Assembly: GCA_035276475.1 (NCBI GenBank)
Contig: DATELQ010000142.1
Span: 7,449 to 71,448 of the forward strand
Origin: DATDFB01 sp035276475
GTDB lineage: Bacteria > Acidobacteriota > Thermoanaerobaculia > Gp7-AA8
Direction: 5' to 3'
Length of the DNA: 64,000 nt
Below the pieces are notes generated by a model. The model had not been told where the DNA came from. It did no database searches and was given only the letters and a program-made list of their open reading frames with translations. Below, one piece after another: positions 1-10,946 of this stretch. A program made the position numbers and the translations under genes. Positions within the stretch are counted from its first letter, which is position 1. The number at the start of each line of letters is the position of its first letter.

Positions 1-646
1 AGTCGAAATCGGGAGCGTCGGGCGGAACGGCGGCCGGGTCCTGCCAGTCGAGGAGCTCGTCGATCCAGCCGCCGCCGCCACCGCCCGCACCGACCGGCGC
101 CGGCGTCATCAACTGCTGCATGCGCGTGAACGTCGGTTCGCGGTCGACGTAGTCGCGCTTCGCCAGGCCGACATCCTTGCCGGAGACACGCACGCCGAAC
201 ATGTCGCTGTCGCCCACGACGACCCTCCCCTCGGGATTGGGGTTGCGGGCACTCGGCTTCTCGTGCGTGGAGGTCAGGATCGCCTCCGCGTGCTGGACGC
301 TGAAGACGTCGTTGATGCGCACGTCGTCGAGGATCGAGCGCGCCGTCGTCTTGTAGATGCCGAAGGGGTTCTCATCGTCCACGTCGACGCCGCTGACCTC
401 CGTGTAGGCGCGGCCGATGTAGATGTGGAAGTCGGCCGGCCCCTGCGTGCCGAAGGGGAACTTCAGCGGAAAGCCGAGGTTGACGTTCTCCGCTGAGTTC
501 GAGCCGTAGCCGCCGGTGAACGGCAAAACCGACGGCGCTACGTGGATCGGAAGAATGTGCTGCTCCTTGTCCTGCACCCACCCGCCGAGGGCGAGCGCAT
601 ACGCGTGGTAGAGAAACATGTGATTCTGTGGACCTCGATATGACAT
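1..646 (-). CDS. Hypothetical protein downstream of ECF sigma/anti-sigma pair (3' end cut by window)
   Basis: Reading leftward from the ATG at 646, the frame stays open to the window edge, giving at least 215 residues without a stop. The start is preceded by GAGAGGA at a good distance. The protein begins MSYRGPQNHMFLYHAYALAL; it has a Gly-rich linker (about residues 187-192) and then an acidic, Pro/Asp-rich stretch. I see no signal peptide and no family I recognise. It starts only about 20 bp after the anti-sigma gene on the same strand, so it is probably the third gene of that operon and perhaps the product under the control of the sigma factor (inference). Function unknown. Confidence 0.7.
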   Translation of the reverse strand, partial: MSYRGPQNHMFLYHAYALALGGWVQDKEQHILPIHVAPSVLPFTGGYGSNSAENVNLGFPLKFPFGTQGPADFHIYIGRAYTEVSGVDVDDENPFGIYKTTARSILDDVRINDVFSVQHAEAILTSTHEKPSARNPNPEGRVVVGDSDMFGVRVSGKDVGLAKRDYVDREPTFTRMQQLMTPAPVGAGGGGGGWIDELLDWQDPAAVPPDAPDFD

Positions 647-665
647 GGTGTCCTCTCTTCCTACA

Positions 666-1256
666 TCATCGGACCATGAACCTCTTCTCCAACACCGGCA
701 CCCCATGGCTGCCGGAGACAATGAGCGTGTAGTTGCCGGGAGCGCGGCGGCCAACGTCGAAATTGACTGCCACTTCGCCGGGGATCGTCACCGGCTTCCC
801 CTGCACCTTTCCCTGCGCATCGACGATTTTGCAGGAGTACGGAGGCGAATCGATACCGGCATTGATGGTGAGAACCACAACGGGCCGAGCGTTGCGCTCG
901 AAGGTGAGGCTCTCTTCCTCGGCGCGCGTATCGCGCAGATCAACGAGCGGCATGATCCGCGGCTGGCTATCTTGCGCCAACTGTACATACTGGTAGGCGA
1001 GGCCGCCGATCGAGAGAGCGAGGCTCGCCGCGGCGGCGTACGCAACCCTTTTGTACGGGGTTGCAGAGACCCGGACCGGCACGAGGTCGGTAAGCCCGCG
1101 CATCGTGGTGGTGAATGTCGTTCCCGCCTGCACGTCTTCGAAACACGCCTCGCAATCGGCGTAGTGCTCTTCGAAGGCGGTGCGCTCGTGGTCGGTCAAG
1201 TCGTGGAGGAGGTACCCCTCGACGGCGTTCATTTGAATGGCATCTTCGTGTTCCAT
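666..1256 (-). CDS. Membrane anti-sigma factor with zinc-binding HxxxCxxC motif
   Basis: This 196-residue protein has the zinc-associated anti-sigma motif near its N-terminus: H31, C35 and C38 (H-x3-C-x2-C). A single membrane segment follows at about residues 71-91, then a beta-rich C-terminal part that would lie outside the cytoplasmic membrane. ZAS-type anti-sigma proteins of this shape bind and silence the ECF sigma factor encoded beside them until a signal releases it. The gene follows the sigma factor gene with a 7-bp gap, the classical arrangement. The periplasmic domain is not one I recognise, so the signal is unknown. Confidence 0.85.
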   Translation of the reverse strand: MEHEDAIQMNAVEGYLLHDLTDHERTAFEEHYADCEACFEDVQAGTTFTTTMRGLTDLVPVRVSATPYKRVAYAAAASLALSIGGLAYQYVQLAQDSQPRIMPLVDLRDTRAEEESLTFERNARPVVVLTINAGIDSPPYSCKIVDAQGKVQGKPVTIPGEVAVNFDVGRRAPGNYTLIVSGSHGVPVLEKRFMVR

Positions 1257-1263
1257 GGCTCGC

Positions 1264-1845
1264 TCACATGCCGCATCCAGGCGGCAACTTCCCTTTCTCG
1301 TTGTTGTAGAGGATCTTGAAGCGTTTGAGGGCGCGACAAAGGACGAGCCGCAGATTCGCGCGGGTGATTCTGAACTCCGCGCAGACTTCGTCCTTGTCCC
1401 GTTCCTCGATGAAGATGGCGATCAGGATCTGTGCGTCTCGGGGCGGCTTCATCTGCTTCAGAGTCCGCCGGACCAGCTCGCACCTTTCTGCGCGGAGGAA
1501 CTTTTGCTCGCCGTCCGGCTCTGTTGAGACGATGTCGAGGCAGCTCAGGTCGAGTTGATCGAGATTCTTGACGATGCGGCCGTTCTCGCTGGCGACGTTT
1601 TCCGAGATCCCGAAGACGTAGGCGCCGAAACTCTCGGGCGACTTGATCTTGCCGGCCCGCACATTGATCAAGACCCGTTTGAGCGTCTCTTGGATGATGT
1701 CTTCGACGGCCGATCTCGAATAGCCGCGGTTCAACCACTTGAAGGCCAGCCGCGGCCTGAAGTACTTGTCGAAGTGATTCTCCGTCTCCGGGTCTCCTTC
1801 ACGAAGACGCCGCAAATAGTCCGCGTCGAACGGGTAGCGGTTCAC
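1264..1845 (-). CDS. ECF-type RNA polymerase sigma-70 factor
   Basis: With the GTG at 1845 as start the product is 193 residues, the usual size of an ECF sigma factor. The N-terminal half (DYLRRLREGDPETENHFDKY onward) matches sigma region 2, including a VEDIIQETL segment; the C-terminal half (residues about 130-185) matches region 4 with a predicted helix-turn-helix. GGGAGA lies 6 nt before this GTG. A second GTG at 1941 would add 32 residues (with its own GAGGT) that do not look like sigma sequence, so I prefer 1845. It sits directly before its presumed anti-sigma factor and probably autoregulates that operon. Confidence 0.85.
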   Translation of the reverse strand: MNRYPFDADYLRRLREGDPETENHFDKYFRPRLAFKWLNRGYSRSAVEDIIQETLKRVLINVRAGKIKSPESFGAYVFGISENVASENGRIVKNLDQLDLSCLDIVSTEPDGEQKFLRAERCELVRRTLKQMKPPRDAQILIAIFIEERDKDEVCAEFRITRANLRLVLCRALKRFKILYNNEKGKLPPGCGM

Positions 1846-2012
1846 GTGCGGTCTCCCAGAGCGGTGGAACGGAACGAGGTTGCCGATTATGGAGTGGCTG
1901 CCGCTGGGAATTCCATACCTTTGCTGTGGAACCGTGCTCACGTGTGCTACCTCGTGGAAGTAGTGACGCAGAGCACAAAAACGTTTCAGCGGGAAGTTGC
2001 GAAATGTTGCGC

Positions 2013-2089
2013 TGGCCTCCCCGGCAGGGCTCGAACCTGCGACCCACAGCTTAGAAGGCTGTTGCTCTATCCACCTGAGCTACGGGGAG
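2013..2089 (-). tRNA. tRNA-Arg (anticodon TCT)
   Basis: Read on the minus strand, the 77-nt sequence folds as a full cloverleaf: acceptor CTCCCCG pairing with CGGGGAG, D-stem GCTC/GAGC, anticodon stem ACAGC/GCTGT around loop CTTCTAA (anticodon TCT), and T-arm GCAGG-TTCGAGC-CCTGC. The discriminator base is G and the CCA end is encoded. It lies 15 bp downstream of tRNA-Pro and is probably cut from the same transcript. Confidence 0.97.
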
Positions 2090-2101
2090 GTTAGGAGGAA
2101 A

Positions 2102-2181
<80 letters not shown>

Positions 2182-2226
2182 ACTCTACGCGAACGTTCAC
2201 TCAACAGGGGGTGCCGGGCGCCCATT

Positions 2227-2655
2227 TCAGACGGCGCGCGCCGGCATCTGATCGACGCGGCGCGCTGGCAGGAGCTGTTCCCACTGTCTGGCCGTGGCCT
2301 GGTCGAGCACGAACTCGAAGGCGTGTCCGTGCGCGCGGAGGCGCAGCGCTTTCCCGACCACGCTGTGGCCCGTCGCGGTCTCGTCGTCGTATTCGACCTC
2401 GTCGACGTGCTGCAGCTCCAGCGTCGCCTGCAGGTCGGCGTTCTCGTAGTGCAGGGTGTCGTCGTCGAGGGCGAGGGAGACCGGAATCTTCTCCATCCCC
2501 TCCAGGAAGTCGGCCCGGCTGACGATGCGGCAGCTCCCCCGCCGCTTGGCCATCAACTCGTCGAGTTGGTCCTTCATGCGCATCCGAACGAGGACCCAAA
2601 TGAGAGCGACGAGAAGCACGATTCCGACGACCGTCAAGGTTCCGAGCCACGGCAT
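2227..2655 (-). CDS. Small membrane-anchored protein of unknown function
   Basis: The 142-residue product has one N-terminal membrane segment (about residues 5-25), then a basic stretch (RMRMKDQLDELMAKRR) and a soluble domain of about 100 residues. The start is well supported: AAGGAGG lies 8 nt before the ATG at 2655. The orientation (short hydrophobic N-terminus followed by positive residues) suggests the soluble part is cytoplasmic. I do not recognise the soluble domain. It lies upstream of the two tRNA genes on the same strand, 45 bp away, so read-through into them is possible. Confidence 0.75.
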   Translation of the reverse strand: MPWLGTLTVVGIVLLVALIWVLVRMRMKDQLDELMAKRRGSCRIVSRADFLEGMEKIPVSLALDDDTLHYENADLQATLELQHVDEVEYDDETATGHSVVGKALRLRAHGHAFEFVLDQATARQWEQLLPARRVDQMPARAV

Positions 2656-2733
2656 GGCCGAGCCTCCTTATCTCCTGCTACGTGACAAAATCGTACGCCT
2701 ATTTCACAGAAACGTCACGAACGGAAACGGTCG

Positions 2734-2739
2734 TAGAAT
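2734..2739 (+). promoter_or_regulatory. -10 element (TAGAAT) of the Nudix gene, leaderless arrangement
   Basis: TAGAAT is followed by exactly 9 nt (CGCGCGCGC) and the ATG at 2749, with no Shine-Dalgarno sequence. If transcription starts about 7 nt after the hexamer, the mRNA would have almost no leader. No convincing -35 element is visible. Confidence 0.5.
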
Positions 2740-2748
2740 CGCGCGCGC

Positions 2749-3186
2749 ATGGCGGCCGGAAAGCGGGGGAACGTACGCCACGAGCATTCCTCGGGCGGCG
2801 CAGTGATCGCGCTGCGCAACGGCCAGCCCTACGTCGCCATGATCGCCACGCGCGGCCGCACGCGCTGGGGACTGCCGAAAGGTGCCGTCTCCAAAGGTGA
2901 GACCTCGGAGGAAGCCGCGCTGCGGGAAGTGCGCGAGGAGACGGGTCTCGAGGCGAAGATCGTCCGGCCCCTCGACACCATCGAATACTTCTTCCGCGTC
3001 GCCGACACGCTCATCAGAAAGCGCGTCGACTTCTACCTCATGCAGCACACCGGCGGCACGCTGCAGCCGCAGCTCAGCGAGGTTGACGACGTCGAGTGGG
3101 TGCCGCTTTCCGACTCGATCGAGCGGGCGAGCTTCGACTCCGAGAAGAAGCTGCTCGAGATCGCGGCGCGGGAGATGGCTTCTTAG
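2749..3186 (+). CDS. Nudix hydrolase
   Basis: The 145-residue protein carries a perfect Nudix box at residues 45-67: G45, E51, R59-E60, E63-E64 and G66 all match the consensus. The family hydrolyses nucleoside diphosphates linked to another group, using Mg2+ bound by the Glu cluster. The beginning (SSGGAVIALRNGQPYVAMI) resembles MutT/diadenosine-polyphosphate hydrolase types, but the substrate cannot be read from sequence. The gene is transcribed toward the DNA-repair pair and its last 113 bp overlap the 3' end of the phosphoesterase gene on the other strand. Confidence 0.93.
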   Translation: MAAGKRGNVRHEHSSGGAVIALRNGQPYVAMIATRGRTRWGLPKGAVSKGETSEEAALREVREETGLEAKIVRPLDTIEYFFRVADTLIRKRVDFYLMQHTGGTLQPQLSEVDDVEWVPLSDSIERASFDSEKKLLEIAAREMAS

Positions 3187-3799
3187 CAGCCAGCCGGTCC
3201 GCCAGCGTCGGCGCCCGGCGCGACGACGCCTTCCGGTTGCTCTCCCACGTTCGCTCGCCGCCGATCTCGTCGACCCCTTTGTTCGAGATGATCGAGTTCG
3301 GCGCGACCTCCGTCACGTCGACCTTGTCGTTCGCGAACTCGTCACGATGCTTGAGCAGCAGCCACTCGTTCCCTTTGTCGCCGTAGCGGCCCTTGATCTT
3401 CACCAGCGCCCACTCGCCGAACATCTTTTTCCCGTAGAGGCGGAACGTCAGTTTCCCCGACTTCAGCGCCTTCACCGGATCGTCGCCCGGCTCGATGAAC
3501 TCCCACCCGCCGTTATCCCAGATGATCACGTTTCCGGCGCCGTAGTTCCCCTCGGGGATCACTCCCTCGAACGACGCGTAGTCGTACGGATGGTCCTCGG
3601 TCATCATCGCCAGGCGCTTCACCGTCGGGTCGTACGACGGCCCTTTCGGCACTGCCCACGACTTCAGCACCCCCTCCATCTCCAGGCGAAAGTCGTAGTG
3701 CAGATGCGAGGCGTGGTGCTTCTGGATGACGAAGATCGGCAGCTTCGCTTTGCGCGGTTTCCCGCCCGAGGGCTCGGGCGTCGCCTGGAAGTCGCGCAT
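3074..3799 (-). CDS. Stand-alone LigD-type 3'-phosphoesterase domain protein
   Basis: The protein matches the N-terminal phosphoesterase domain of bacterial LigD: RDFQATPEP at the start, then FVIQKHHASHLHYDFRLEM with the metal-binding His/Asp cluster, WAVPKGPS, EGVIPEGNYGAGNV and EWLLLKHRDEFA, ending in a linker with TWESNR. This domain trims 3' phosphates and ribonucleotides at breaks during Ku-dependent end joining. There is no polymerase or ligase domain here, so it is a separate subunit. The last ~38 residues are Arg/Ser/Pro-rich and are read antisense to the Nudix gene. The family's usual N-terminal LLKKYR is encoded upstream of this ATG (see finding), so the true start may be a few codons earlier. 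Confidence 0.88.
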   Translation of the reverse strand: MRDFQATPEPSGGKPRKAKLPIFVIQKHHASHLHYDFRLEMEGVLKSWAVPKGPSYDPTVKRLAMMTEDHPYDYASFEGVIPEGNYGAGNVIIWDNGGWEFIEPGDDPVKALKSGKLTFRLYGKKMFGEWALVKIKGRYGDKGNEWLLLKHRDEFANDKVDVTEVAPNSIISNKGVDEIGGERTWESNRKASSRRAPTLADRLAAKKPSPAPRSRAASSRSRSSPARSSRKAAPTRRRQPR

Positions 3800-3822
3800 C
3801 GCGCGGTATTTTTTGAGCAGGT

Positions 3823-4698
3823 CTACGATGCTTTCCTCCTCTTAGCCGGAGCGCGTTTGCGCGACGGCGCCCGCTTCCGCGACGCAGCGGCGCGTTTCGG
3901 CGCGCGCTTCGCGGGGGCGCGGCCCTGTCCCAGGCTGCGGCGCAGCGCTTCCATGATGTCGACCACTTCGCCGCCGCCCTTCTCCTCCTCGCGCGGCTCC
4001 ATCTCGATCGTCTTGCCGCGGGACTTCTCGCGGATACGCTCGAGCAGCCGCTCGCGGTACTCATCCTTGAACTGCATGGGATTGAACTTGTCTTCGGTCA
4101 GCTCGTTGATCAGCGTCTCGGCGAGCTGCACTTCCTTCTCGCGCACCGGCGCGTCGGACTCGAGCTCGACGGCGCCGAAGTCGCGCACCTCGTCGGCGTA
4201 GAACATCGTGTGCAGCACGAGGCCCTTGTCGAACGGGCGGATGACGACGAGGTGCTCCTTGCCGGCCGCGACCCAGCGCGCCACCGCGACGCGGTTCTGC
4301 TTTTTCATCGCCGAGGCGAGCAGCTTATACGTCTTGCCGCCGCCGGGGGCGGGGCCGAGGAAGTAGGACTTCTCGAAGAAGATCGGGTCGACTTCCGCGA
4401 GGTCGACGAACTCGGTGATGTCGAGAGCGCGGCTGTTGTCGCTCTCGAGCGCCTCGATCTCCTCGTCCGCGAACGTCACGTATTTGTTCTTGGAGATGGC
4501 GTAGCCGCGGATCAGCTCGTCCGCGTCGACGATCTTCTCGTGATGGGGGCACCACCATTTGCGGTTCACGCGTGTGCCGCAGCTGGCGTGCAGGAGATTG
4601 AAGTGGACGTCTTCCGATTTCGTGGCCGTGTAGAAGCGCACTGGGATCGACACGAGGCCGAACGAAATCGTGGCATTTCGCAACGGTCTGAGAGCCAT
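3823..4698 (-). CDS. ku: Non-homologous end-joining protein Ku
   Basis: At 291 residues this has the size of bacterial Ku. The start MALRPLRNATISFGLVSIPV is the typical N-terminus, preceded by GGAGGACCT. The core beta-barrel/ring follows, including a VNRKWWCPHHEKIV stretch and the FFEKSYFLGP segment, and the C-terminus is a Lys/Arg/Ala-rich tail (residues about 255-291) of the kind that binds DNA ends. Ku homodimers thread onto broken ends and recruit LigD activities. The phosphoesterase gene follows directly, so the two form a repair operon; a ligase or polymerase partner must be encoded elsewhere. Confidence 0.96.
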   Translation of the reverse strand: MALRPLRNATISFGLVSIPVRFYTATKSEDVHFNLLHASCGTRVNRKWWCPHHEKIVDADELIRGYAISKNKYVTFADEEIEALESDNSRALDITEFVDLAEVDPIFFEKSYFLGPAPGGGKTYKLLASAMKKQNRVAVARWVAAGKEHLVVIRPFDKGLVLHTMFYADEVRDFGAVELESDAPVREKEVQLAETLINELTEDKFNPMQFKDEYRERLLERIREKSRGKTIEMEPREEEKGGGEVVDIMEALRRSLGQGRAPAKRAPKRAAASRKRAPSRKRAPAKRRKAS

Positions 4699-4771
4699 AG
4701 GTCCTCCGCGATGAGGTATTTGCATCCGCCGTTCCCGCCGCAACTGATTTAGATTCAGCGGCTTCCGCGGC

Positions 4772-7101
<2,330 letters not shown>

Positions 7102-7105
<4 letters not shown>

Positions 7106-10100
7106 CGCGATTTTGCCGGGCTGTTCTCTTTCCCCACATGCGGCGCCTCTTGGTCGGTCTCGCGATGCTCCTCTGCGCTCACGCGGCGCTCGGAACCGAG
7201 GAGCTGCGGCTCATGCTGGAGCGGCACTCGCTGACGGCGACGTGGCGGACGTATCACCAGTTCATTGACGGCGTGGAGGTGGTGGGGAGCGCGGTGATCG
7301 AGCGGGTGGACGGCAACGGTGAGCACGAAGTTGAACGTCACATTGCTCGCGCCGCAGCGACTAGCGCTTGGCGTTTAGCGCCTAACCGCCAATCGCTAAC
7401 CGCTAATCGCTTCTTCGTCAACGTCAACGGCGAAGCGCGTCCTGCCTACCGAACGGTCGTCAACGAGCGCCCGCTCGAGCCGGTCGCGCACTACTACGAC
7501 GCCGAGACCGGCGCGGAGATCCGCACGGAGCCGCTCTTCTGGACCGCGAAGGCGCGCGTCTTCGCCCCCAATCCGGTGGCGAAGCTCAACGATCCGTCGC
7601 TGCGCGACCACAACAACGCCGCCAGCGCCGTGCCGGACAGCGCGTACAGCATCGTCGACCTTCCTGACCTTCCGCTGGTCGGGCCGCTGGTCGGGCCGAA
7701 CGTCGCCATTGTCGACAGCGAGCAGCCGTTCACCGTCCACGCCGACGCCGCTGGGTCGCTCCTCTTCGACCGCTCGCAGCCGCAGTTCGAAGAGGTCAAT
7801 GCCTACTTCCACATCGATCGATCGCAGCGCTACATGCAATCGATCGGCTTCCGCGGTGCGCGGCGCATCGTCGACTACGCCATTCCGGTCGATCCGCACG
7901 CGGCCAGCGGCGGCGACAACTCGTACTACATCGGCGGGCTTGCCAGCGGCATGGGGTCGCTGTCGTTCGGCGACGGCGGCACCGACGACGCCGAAGACTC
8001 CGACATCATGCTGCACGAGTTCGGGCACGCCATCCAGGACTGGATCGCGCCCGGCGCGTTCGGCGGCCCGCCCTCGGCGCAGGCGCGCGCGATCGGTGAG
8101 GGTTTCGGCGACTACTGGGCGTTCTCGCAGAACTACCTCGACACCGTCGTCACCGGCCGCACGCCGTATTGCATCGCCGACTGGGACGCGCGCTGCGCCG
8201 GCGACGACGCGTCGCAGAACTGCGGCTACTCCGACGGCGCGGATTGTCTGCGGCGCGTCGACTCCACGAAGACGATGGCCAACTACGTCGTCTCCGACAC
8301 GCCCGGCACCGAGCACCGCAACGGCGAGATCTGGTCGTCGGCGCTGCGCGAGATCTTCATGGCCCTGGTGCAGCAGAACGGCGCGGAGCAGGGACGGCGC
8401 ATCGCCGACGCCACCGTGCTCGAAGGGACGTTCGGCGTGCCGCCGAACCCGACGTTCAACGTCATGGCCCGCAAGCTCCTCGACGCCGACCGCGCGCTGT
8501 GGGGCGGCGCGCACCTGGCCATGATCTGTGGCTCGATGGCGGCGCGCGGCATCATCGCCGCGAGCGACTGCGGCGTCCTCCCGCGCGGCGAGCTGACGTT
8601 TTTCCAGAGCGGCGTGCACGGCGTGCCGATCCCCGACGGCAGCGGCGAGATCACCGCCACCGCGGTCGTCACCGACACGCGCCCGATCGACAAGCTCCTC
8701 GTGCGCGTCGACATCGAGCACCCGTCGCGCGGCGATCTGAAGATCACCCTCGTCGCGCCCGACGGCACGTCGCTCCTGCTGCAGGCGCCCTCGCTCGACC
8801 GCGTCGCCGATGTGCACGCCACCTTCGGCTCCGACATCGAGCCGGCGCAGTCGCTCGCGGTGTTCAACGGGAAGTCGATCGCTGGCGTGTGGAAGCTCGT
8901 CATCGCCGACACGCGCGCCGGCGACGCGGGACGCCTCGTCTCCTGGTCGATCGTGGCGAATTTCTCCGGCGACACCGCGCTCACGCTGCGGCCGTTCTCG
9001 ACGGCGCCGCGGCTCAACATCCCCGTCGTGGCGCGCACCGGCGGCCTCTCCGGCTCGCTCTGGCGCAGCGATCTGTATCTGTACAACCGCGGGAGCAGCG
9101 AGGCGAAGGTGACGATCGTCTACACGCCGAGCGGCGCCGACGGTACGGTTACGTTTGGCGCGGTGACGACGATCATCGCGGCGAAGCAGCTCGTCGCCTT
9201 CCGCAACGTCGTCGGCCAGCTCTACGGCCCGAGCGGCAGCGGCACGCTGGAGCTGCAAGGCGACGTGCAGCAGCTCACGGCGTGGAGCGCGACGTACGAC
9301 GCCAGCGGCAACGGCACGGTCGGGCAGTCGGTCGACGCCGTGCGCTCGACCGACGCCGCGGGCGCCGGCGAGTCGCTCTGGCTCGATGCGCTCGCCGCCG
9401 GCGACGGCGCAGCGACGCGGACGAACGTCGGCGTCGTGGAGACGGCGGGGGAGAGCGGCATCGTGACGGTCACGCTCTACGACGCCGTGAACCGCGCCGT
9501 CATCGACACGCGCACGCTGCAGCTCCTGCCGTTCATGCATCTCCAGTTTCCGCTCCCCCCGCAGCGCGACCTCGGGCCGAGGATCGCCGAGGTGCGCGTG
9601 GCCAGCGGGAACGCGCGCGTGATCGCCTACGCGTCCGTCGTGACCGCGGGGCAGGACTCGATGTACGTTCCGGCGCGGAGCGCGAGCGCACCGCGGCGTG
9701 AAGTCATCCCCGCCGCGGCGCTCACCGGCGGCGCCGGTACGACGTGGCAGACCGACCTCTGGATCGACAACGTGCTGCCGGCGGCGGAGCAGGTCTTCAC
9801 GCCGCCCGTGCCGATCACGTACTTCGCGTCGACGCCGGCGCAGTTCAAGGGGATCACGCGCAGCGGCATCGGCAGCAGTTACCTGGCGAACTTTGTCTCG
9901 ACCCTCGGCGGATTCGCCGGCACGACCGGGCAGATCGAGCTCGATCTCCCGCGCGGCGTCCTCGCCACGTCCTTTCTCTACAGTGCGCCGCAGCGGCGCG
10001 GCGACACGATCCTGCCGGTGGCGCCGTCGGAGGCCATCGGCGCCGGCGACACGGTCGACGCGATTCGCATCGAGAACGACGCCGCGTTCCGGACGAACGT

Positions 10101-10359
10101 CGGCTTCACCGAGGTGGCCGGAGGGACGGCGACGGTGCGGATCTCGCTCGTCGACGCCGGCGGAAACGAGATCGCCGCGACGACGCAGGACGTCGCCCCG
10201 CGCGGCCGCGTGCAGCTCGGAATCGTCGCCCTGACGCCCCGCGACGTCGTCGACGCGCGCGTCCATTTCGAGGTGCTTTCGGGCTCCGGGCGCGTCGTCG
10301 CCTACGCGTCGGTGGTTGACAACGCGTCGCAGGATGCGTATTTCGTGCGGGCCCGATGA
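7102..10359 (+). CDS. Secreted M36-like zinc metalloprotease with P domain and C-terminal surface modules
   Basis: The 1085-residue protein has a signal peptide (if started at the ATG at 7138: MRRLLVGLAMLLCAHAALG). The catalytic site is H305-E-F-G-H309 followed by E333 in GEGFGDYW, the pattern of M36/M4-type gluzincins. A proprotein-convertase-like P domain follows at about residues 508-622, often seen on secreted proteases. The last ~450 residues are beta-rich modules with repeated RTNVG and VIAYASVV motifs, probably for surface or substrate attachment. The gene overlaps the upstream kinase by ATGA. Residues near 88-103 (SAWRLAPNRQSLTANR) are encoded by a palindromic repeat also found at about 15.6-15.9 kb. 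Confidence 0.88.
7363..7410 (+). repeat. Palindromic repeat inside the protease gene
   Basis: Left arm AGCGCTTGGCGTTTAGCG (7363-7380) is an imperfect inverted copy of CCTAACCGCCAATCGCT (7381-7397); about 14 of 17 positions pair. It continues into a 7-nt tandem pattern (GCTAACC, GCTAATC). The 15-mer at 7384-7398 is identical to 15823-15837 in another gene and is read in the same frame. It adds a Trp/Arg/Asn-rich peptide without disrupting the frame. Confidence 0.7.
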
Positions 10360-10946
10360 ACGCAACCGAGTCCCAGACCCTTGCCCAACTCCCCTTCAAA
10401 TTGCTGGAGGAGACGATCCGCCAGCTCCGCAGCACGCGCAACGACATCATCCGCTACGGCGTCTGGAACGTCCGCAACCTGACGGACGAGGAGTTCAACC
10501 GCGCCGACGACCGCCGGCTCTACGGCTACTTCCGCCAGGACCTGCTGGAGACGCGCTTCCTCTCGAAGGGGCGCCGCGTCGATCTGATCCAACTCTGGAA
10601 GTGGTTCGACGATCAGATGAGCGGCACCGAGCCGCTGCTCGTCGACGGGCACGAAGTCTTCCTCAACATCCAGGACAAGGACCTCGAGAAGGTGCGCAAG
10701 CGCATCGCCGAGATCCAGGCCTTCCTGCCGACGCTGCGCGGCGACGACCTCGAGGCGTTCAAGCGCGTGAAGTACAAGCTGCGCCGGACGGTGATGCGCC
10801 TGACGTACGACCTGCACCACCTCTTCAAGCGGCTGGAGAAGTACCGCAAGAACTTCGGCGCGGCCGCCGCCCCCCGCCCCGAGCGTGTGCCGCTCGAGGC
10901 GGTGGCGGAGATTCCGGAGCCGCCGCCGATGGACGAGGAAGACTAG
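10356..10946 (+). CDS. Helical charged protein of unknown function
   Basis: This 196-residue protein is rich in Glu, Arg, Lys and Leu and is predicted almost wholly helical, with no signal peptide or membrane segment. It ends in a Pro/Glu-rich tail (EIPEPPPMDEED). Its ATG overlaps the stop of the protease gene (ATGA), suggesting translational coupling, although one product is secreted and the other looks cytoplasmic. Its TAG stop shares bases with the stop of the convergent large secreted protein (CTAG). I recognise no family. Confidence 0.75.
   Translation: MNATESQTLAQLPFKLLEETIRQLRSTRNDIIRYGVWNVRNLTDEEFNRADDRRLYGYFRQDLLETRFLSKGRRVDLIQLWKWFDDQMSGTEPLLVDGHEVFLNIQDKDLEKVRKRIAEIQAFLPTLRGDDLEAFKRVKYKLRRTVMRLTYDLHHLFKRLEKYRKNFGAAAAPRPERVPLEAVAEIPEPPPMDEED

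Noticed and set aside
7396..10365. 989-codon open frame antisense to the metalloprotease
   Set aside because: Product is Arg/Asp/Glu-rich low-complexity typical of the complementary strand of high-GC genes; the sense strand has clear enzyme motifs.
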